Under the pieces are notes generated by a model that saw only the letters and a program-made list of their open reading frames with translations, was not told where the DNA came from and searched no databases. Of a stretch of DNA of 64,000 nt, positions 62,043 to 64,000 are shown one piece after another. The stretch spans positions 124,001 through 188,000 of the forward strand of contig JBJMMD010000047.1 of assembly GCA_045804965.1 (NCBI GenBank). The letters are read 5' to 3'. This DNA is from CAVTUU01 sp045804965. Lineage in GTDB: Bacteria > Chloroflexota > Chloroflexia > Thermomicrobiales > UBA6265. How positions within the stretch are numbered: position 1 is the stretch's first letter; each line of letters opens with the position of its first letter. Position numbers and translations under genes: made by a program.

Positions 62043-63572
62043 GTGACTACAAAGCTCTTGTCTGACGATCACCGTTCTCGGTTGAGCGCGGCGATACACG
62101 AATCGGTGGCCGACAATGAAGTGCCAGTACTGGACCTCCTCCGTCGACTCATTCGCACTGGAAGCGTGACGGGAACAGAGGGAACGCACAATCGTCGCGA
62201 CTCAGTTTGTGGGCTGCTTTGGGAATCTCTGCGCGACGAAGCAACGCTAGTTCGTTCTTACCAATCAGTTCAACCCGAACGTGAAAACATCATCGCGTCG
62301 TTGTCCGGGCGACCTGGGCAGGTCTTCGTGTTGGACGCTCATGTCGATACCGTGCCGGCCGGAAGGCCGGACCAATGGTTTACAGCGAACCCGCTCGCTG
62401 GAATCGATGGCTCGGTCGAATACCTAGGCAGCAATCGCGTTCGACTTTCCGTCGGCGAGCAGGTGGTTGAGCGCCCCATTCGACCGAGATACGGACGCCT
62501 GTGGGAAGCGAGGAATTTTAAGGTCGCGCCGGTCATTTATGGTCGTGGGTCGTTCGATAACAAGGGCCCAGTCGCCGTAGCGTACTTGGCGATCGTTGCC
62601 CTCGCCGATGCTCTCGGGAGGACCTCGCTCCAGCTCGAAGGCACGCTCGTCTGTGGATTCGTTGTTGACGAAGAGGAGCACATGCTCGGCACGCAGGCGT
62701 TCGCCGGCGGCGAGAGTTGTTGGCTTAACTGCGCCGGCCTCTTGCCAGCGCTGGGCTCCGGCGCTCAATTCCGAGAAGAGATCACCGGTATTGCACTCGA
62801 CGGCTCTTATGGTTTCGTACCTGTTGTGGGACACCGAGGCATAAGCCAGCTTCTTGTGCGAACAAGTGGCCAATCTGCGCACGCGGCAACGCCCGACCTC
62901 GGCGCGAGCGCAGTGACCCGAATGGCGTCAGTGCTTCATGCGCTCGACACCGGGTCAGAGGACCTTGCAAGATTGTTGAATCCGCTCTTTCAAGACGATC
63001 TACTCGAGCCGGCGAGCCTCGCGATTGGCACGACCATCGTCGGCGGCGGAATTCAAAGTGTTCGTCAAGAGGAACTTGGCCGAACTGTGATTCGAACCGG
63101 CATCAATGTTGTTCCTGATTGGTGCGAAGCAACGATCGACTGTCGCCATCCACGTCCAGCTGACCGCGATTTGCAAACATCCGGGCGCAGAATTTCGCAC
63201 TTTGTCGAACGATTCGCGCGTGAACAAACCGGCCTGGAATCAGATGCTCTCAGTATTTCGCTTCTCGGGGGCGGTCCACCGTGCGCGATCGCGGAATCAG
63301 CCGAAGATGCGCGAAGCGATCCACTCATCGCGGCGGTGCTTAAGCATGGCGAAGAATTTTCTGGGTTCGAGCCGTGGATCGAGACCGCGCCTGGCGGAAC
63401 CGACGCCACCGTCATGATTCATCAGGGCAGGATCAAGACACTAGTAGAATTCGGGCCGGCCGGCGCTTTCGCCCACGAGCCACACGAATTCGTCGAGCGG
63501 GATCAGATAGCGATCGGCGCGCGAATCCTGGCTGAGACAATTGTCGACGTGCTCGGGATCGGGCCGAAATAA
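62043..63572 (+). CDS. M20-family metallopeptidase (ArgE/DapE-like)
   Basis: A zinc-dependent amidohydrolase or peptidase. Metal and catalytic residues fall in LDAHVDTVPAG, RGSFDNKGP and VDEEEHMLG, with late metal-binding histidines in the C-terminal EPHEF. The bacterial dimerisation domain spans about 255-400 (GHRGISQLLVRTSGQSAHA, key TSGQSAHAATP). At 509 residues it is longer than DapE or ArgE, with an insertion after the HVD motif. The substrate is probably a dipeptide, N-acyl amino acid or carbamoyl compound. GTG start with GGAGGTGG upstream. Confidence 0.85.
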   Translation: MTTKLLSDDHRSRLSAAIHESVADNEVPVLDLLRRLIRTGSVTGTEGTHNRRDSVCGLLWESLRDEATLVRSYQSVQPERENIIASLSGRPGQVFVLDAHVDTVPAGRPDQWFTANPLAGIDGSVEYLGSNRVRLSVGEQVVERPIRPRYGRLWEARNFKVAPVIYGRGSFDNKGPVAVAYLAIVALADALGRTSLQLEGTLVCGFVVDEEEHMLGTQAFAGGESCWLNCAGLLPALGSGAQFREEITGIALDGSYGFVPVVGHRGISQLLVRTSGQSAHAATPDLGASAVTRMASVLHALDTGSEDLARLLNPLFQDDLLEPASLAIGTTIVGGGIQSVRQEELGRTVIRTGINVVPDWCEATIDCRHPRPADRDLQTSGRRISHFVERFAREQTGLESDALSISLLGGGPPCAIAESAEDARSDPLIAAVLKHGEEFSGFEPWIETAPGGTDATVMIHQGRIKTLVEFGPAGAFAHEPHEFVERDQIAIGARILAETIVDVLGIGPK

Positions 63573-63583
63573 TCACCCGGCAC

Positions 63584-64000
63584 CTAGTGCTCGGGAGTTC
63601 CGTGTGCGTGCGGTTTGGCTGTGGCCGTTGGAGCCTCGGTCGACGTCAATGTTGGTTCAGGTGTCGCAGTTTCGGTGGGTGGCACGCCGGTTGGCGTGTT
63701 GATCGGGGTTTCGGTCGGAGTGGGACTCGGTGTTGGAGTTGGCGTTGCTTGTAGGTGGCCTGGCGGAAACACAACCGGCAGCGGTGCAGTGATTACATTC
63801 ACCTGGAACACGGGAGCCTGCCAATCTAGCGGTAATTGGGCATATCCGTATGAGGCAGGGTTGGTCAGAATCTGGTTGTAATAGGCTCGCCATTCCCGAA
63901 CCGCAGTCGTCATTTGTTGTATGCAAGTGGTGTCGCAAAGTCCGGCGAGGTCGGAATCAATCGCGCCGTTCCACGTGCCCGTCTTTAATTTGAATTCCGC
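63584..64000 (-). CDS. C-terminal end of a Thr/Pro-rich protein (partial at window edge)
   Basis: The frame on the minus strand is open to base 64000 without a stop, so this is a partial gene of at least 138 residues with its start outside the window. The last 55 residues are a Thr-Pro-Ser repeat (PTPTPSPTPTETP), typical of a secreted or surface linker or tail. Before it lies a domain with a CDTTC motif and Tyr/Trp residues that I do not recognise. An internal ATG at 63913 is not the true start. Probably a surface-exposed protein. Confidence 0.6.
   Translation of the reverse strand, partial: AEFKLKTGTWNGAIDSDLAGLCDTTCIQQMTTAVREWRAYYNQILTNPASYGYAQLPLDWQAPVFQVNVITAPLPVVFPPGHLQATPTPTPSPTPTETPINTPTGVPPTETATPEPTLTSTEAPTATAKPHAHGTPEH

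Noticed and set aside
1..64000. CRISPR arrays, insertion sequences, prophage, tRNA or rRNA genes
   Set aside because: I found no spaced direct repeats, transposase or integrase-like proteins, terminal inverted repeats, or cloverleaf/rRNA sequence in the intergenic regions. Subtle RNAs could be missed by eye.

Overview
The window is a gene-dense bacterial chromosome segment with moderately high GC (by eye), short intergenic gaps, many GTG/TTG starts and Shine-Dalgarno sites, and TGA in normal use as a stop. I see no prophage, insertion sequence, CRISPR array, rRNA or tRNA. The gene content (OpcA-type pentose phosphate operon, GlgE maltosyltransferase pathway, an F420-type luciferase-like oxidoreductase, a MshC-like CysS, a secreted foldase with long Ser-Pro-Ala repeats, no LPS genes) suggests a member of the Chloroflexota, most plausibly the Thermomicrobia/Thermomicrobiales. 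This placement is inferred from style and content, not from a search.

Layout. 0-6 kb: a cysS/mshC-like gene, then rpsF-ssb-rpsR without rplI, a membrane-anchored parvulin foldase and a DUF1648 membrane protein. 6-12.7 kb: a CDP-alcohol phosphatidyltransferase with an LpxL/PatA-type acyltransferase whose 3' end overlaps convergent rimO by 188 bases, then yajQ, a NarL-type two-component pair and a MarR regulator. 12.7-21.2 kb: glycogen/trehalose metabolism, with glgX on the minus strand and glgE-treS-maltokinase on the plus strand. 21.3-28.4 kb: a long IlvD/EDD dehydratase, MerR and BON-domain genes, BtpA, an enoyl-CoA hydratase and a CaiB CoA-transferase. 28.5-37.9 kb: one pentose phosphate operon, tkt-tal-gnd-zwf-opcA-pgl-rpiA, behind a leader with a terminator-like hairpin. 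38-44.5 kb: yciI, mutS, a GH57 branching enzyme and malQ. 44.6-51.8 kb: an ABC exporter, mreB, an MFS protein and a GGDEF/HD-GYP-like cyclic-di-GMP protein. 51.8-57.2 kb: a minus-strand run of MFS, LigB-like, DmpA-type peptidase, radC, LLM oxidoreductase and DEDDh exonuclease. 57.4-60.3 kb: ftsY, ffh and a glutaredoxin-PDZ gene. 60.3-64 kb: MgtC-like protein, trmH, a small membrane protein, an M20 peptidase and the end of a Thr/Pro-rich protein that runs off the window.

How genes work together. TreS, maltokinase and GlgE convert trehalose to maltose-1-phosphate and then to alpha-glucan. The GH57 enzyme can supply branches in place of GlgB, and GlgX and MalQ remodel the product. The pentose phosphate operon covers all oxidative steps and most non-oxidative ones, which points to NADPH supply.

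Main discovery candidate. The gene after ffh (59752-60297) encodes a glutaredoxin fused to a PDZ domain. The first residue of its CPWC redox motif is an in-frame TGA, and a 10-bp hairpin with a four-base loop (AGTT) begins 12 bases after that TGA. Position, chemistry and structure all fit a selenocysteine codon with a bacterial SECIS element. Ordinary gene calling truncates the protein to begin after the active site.
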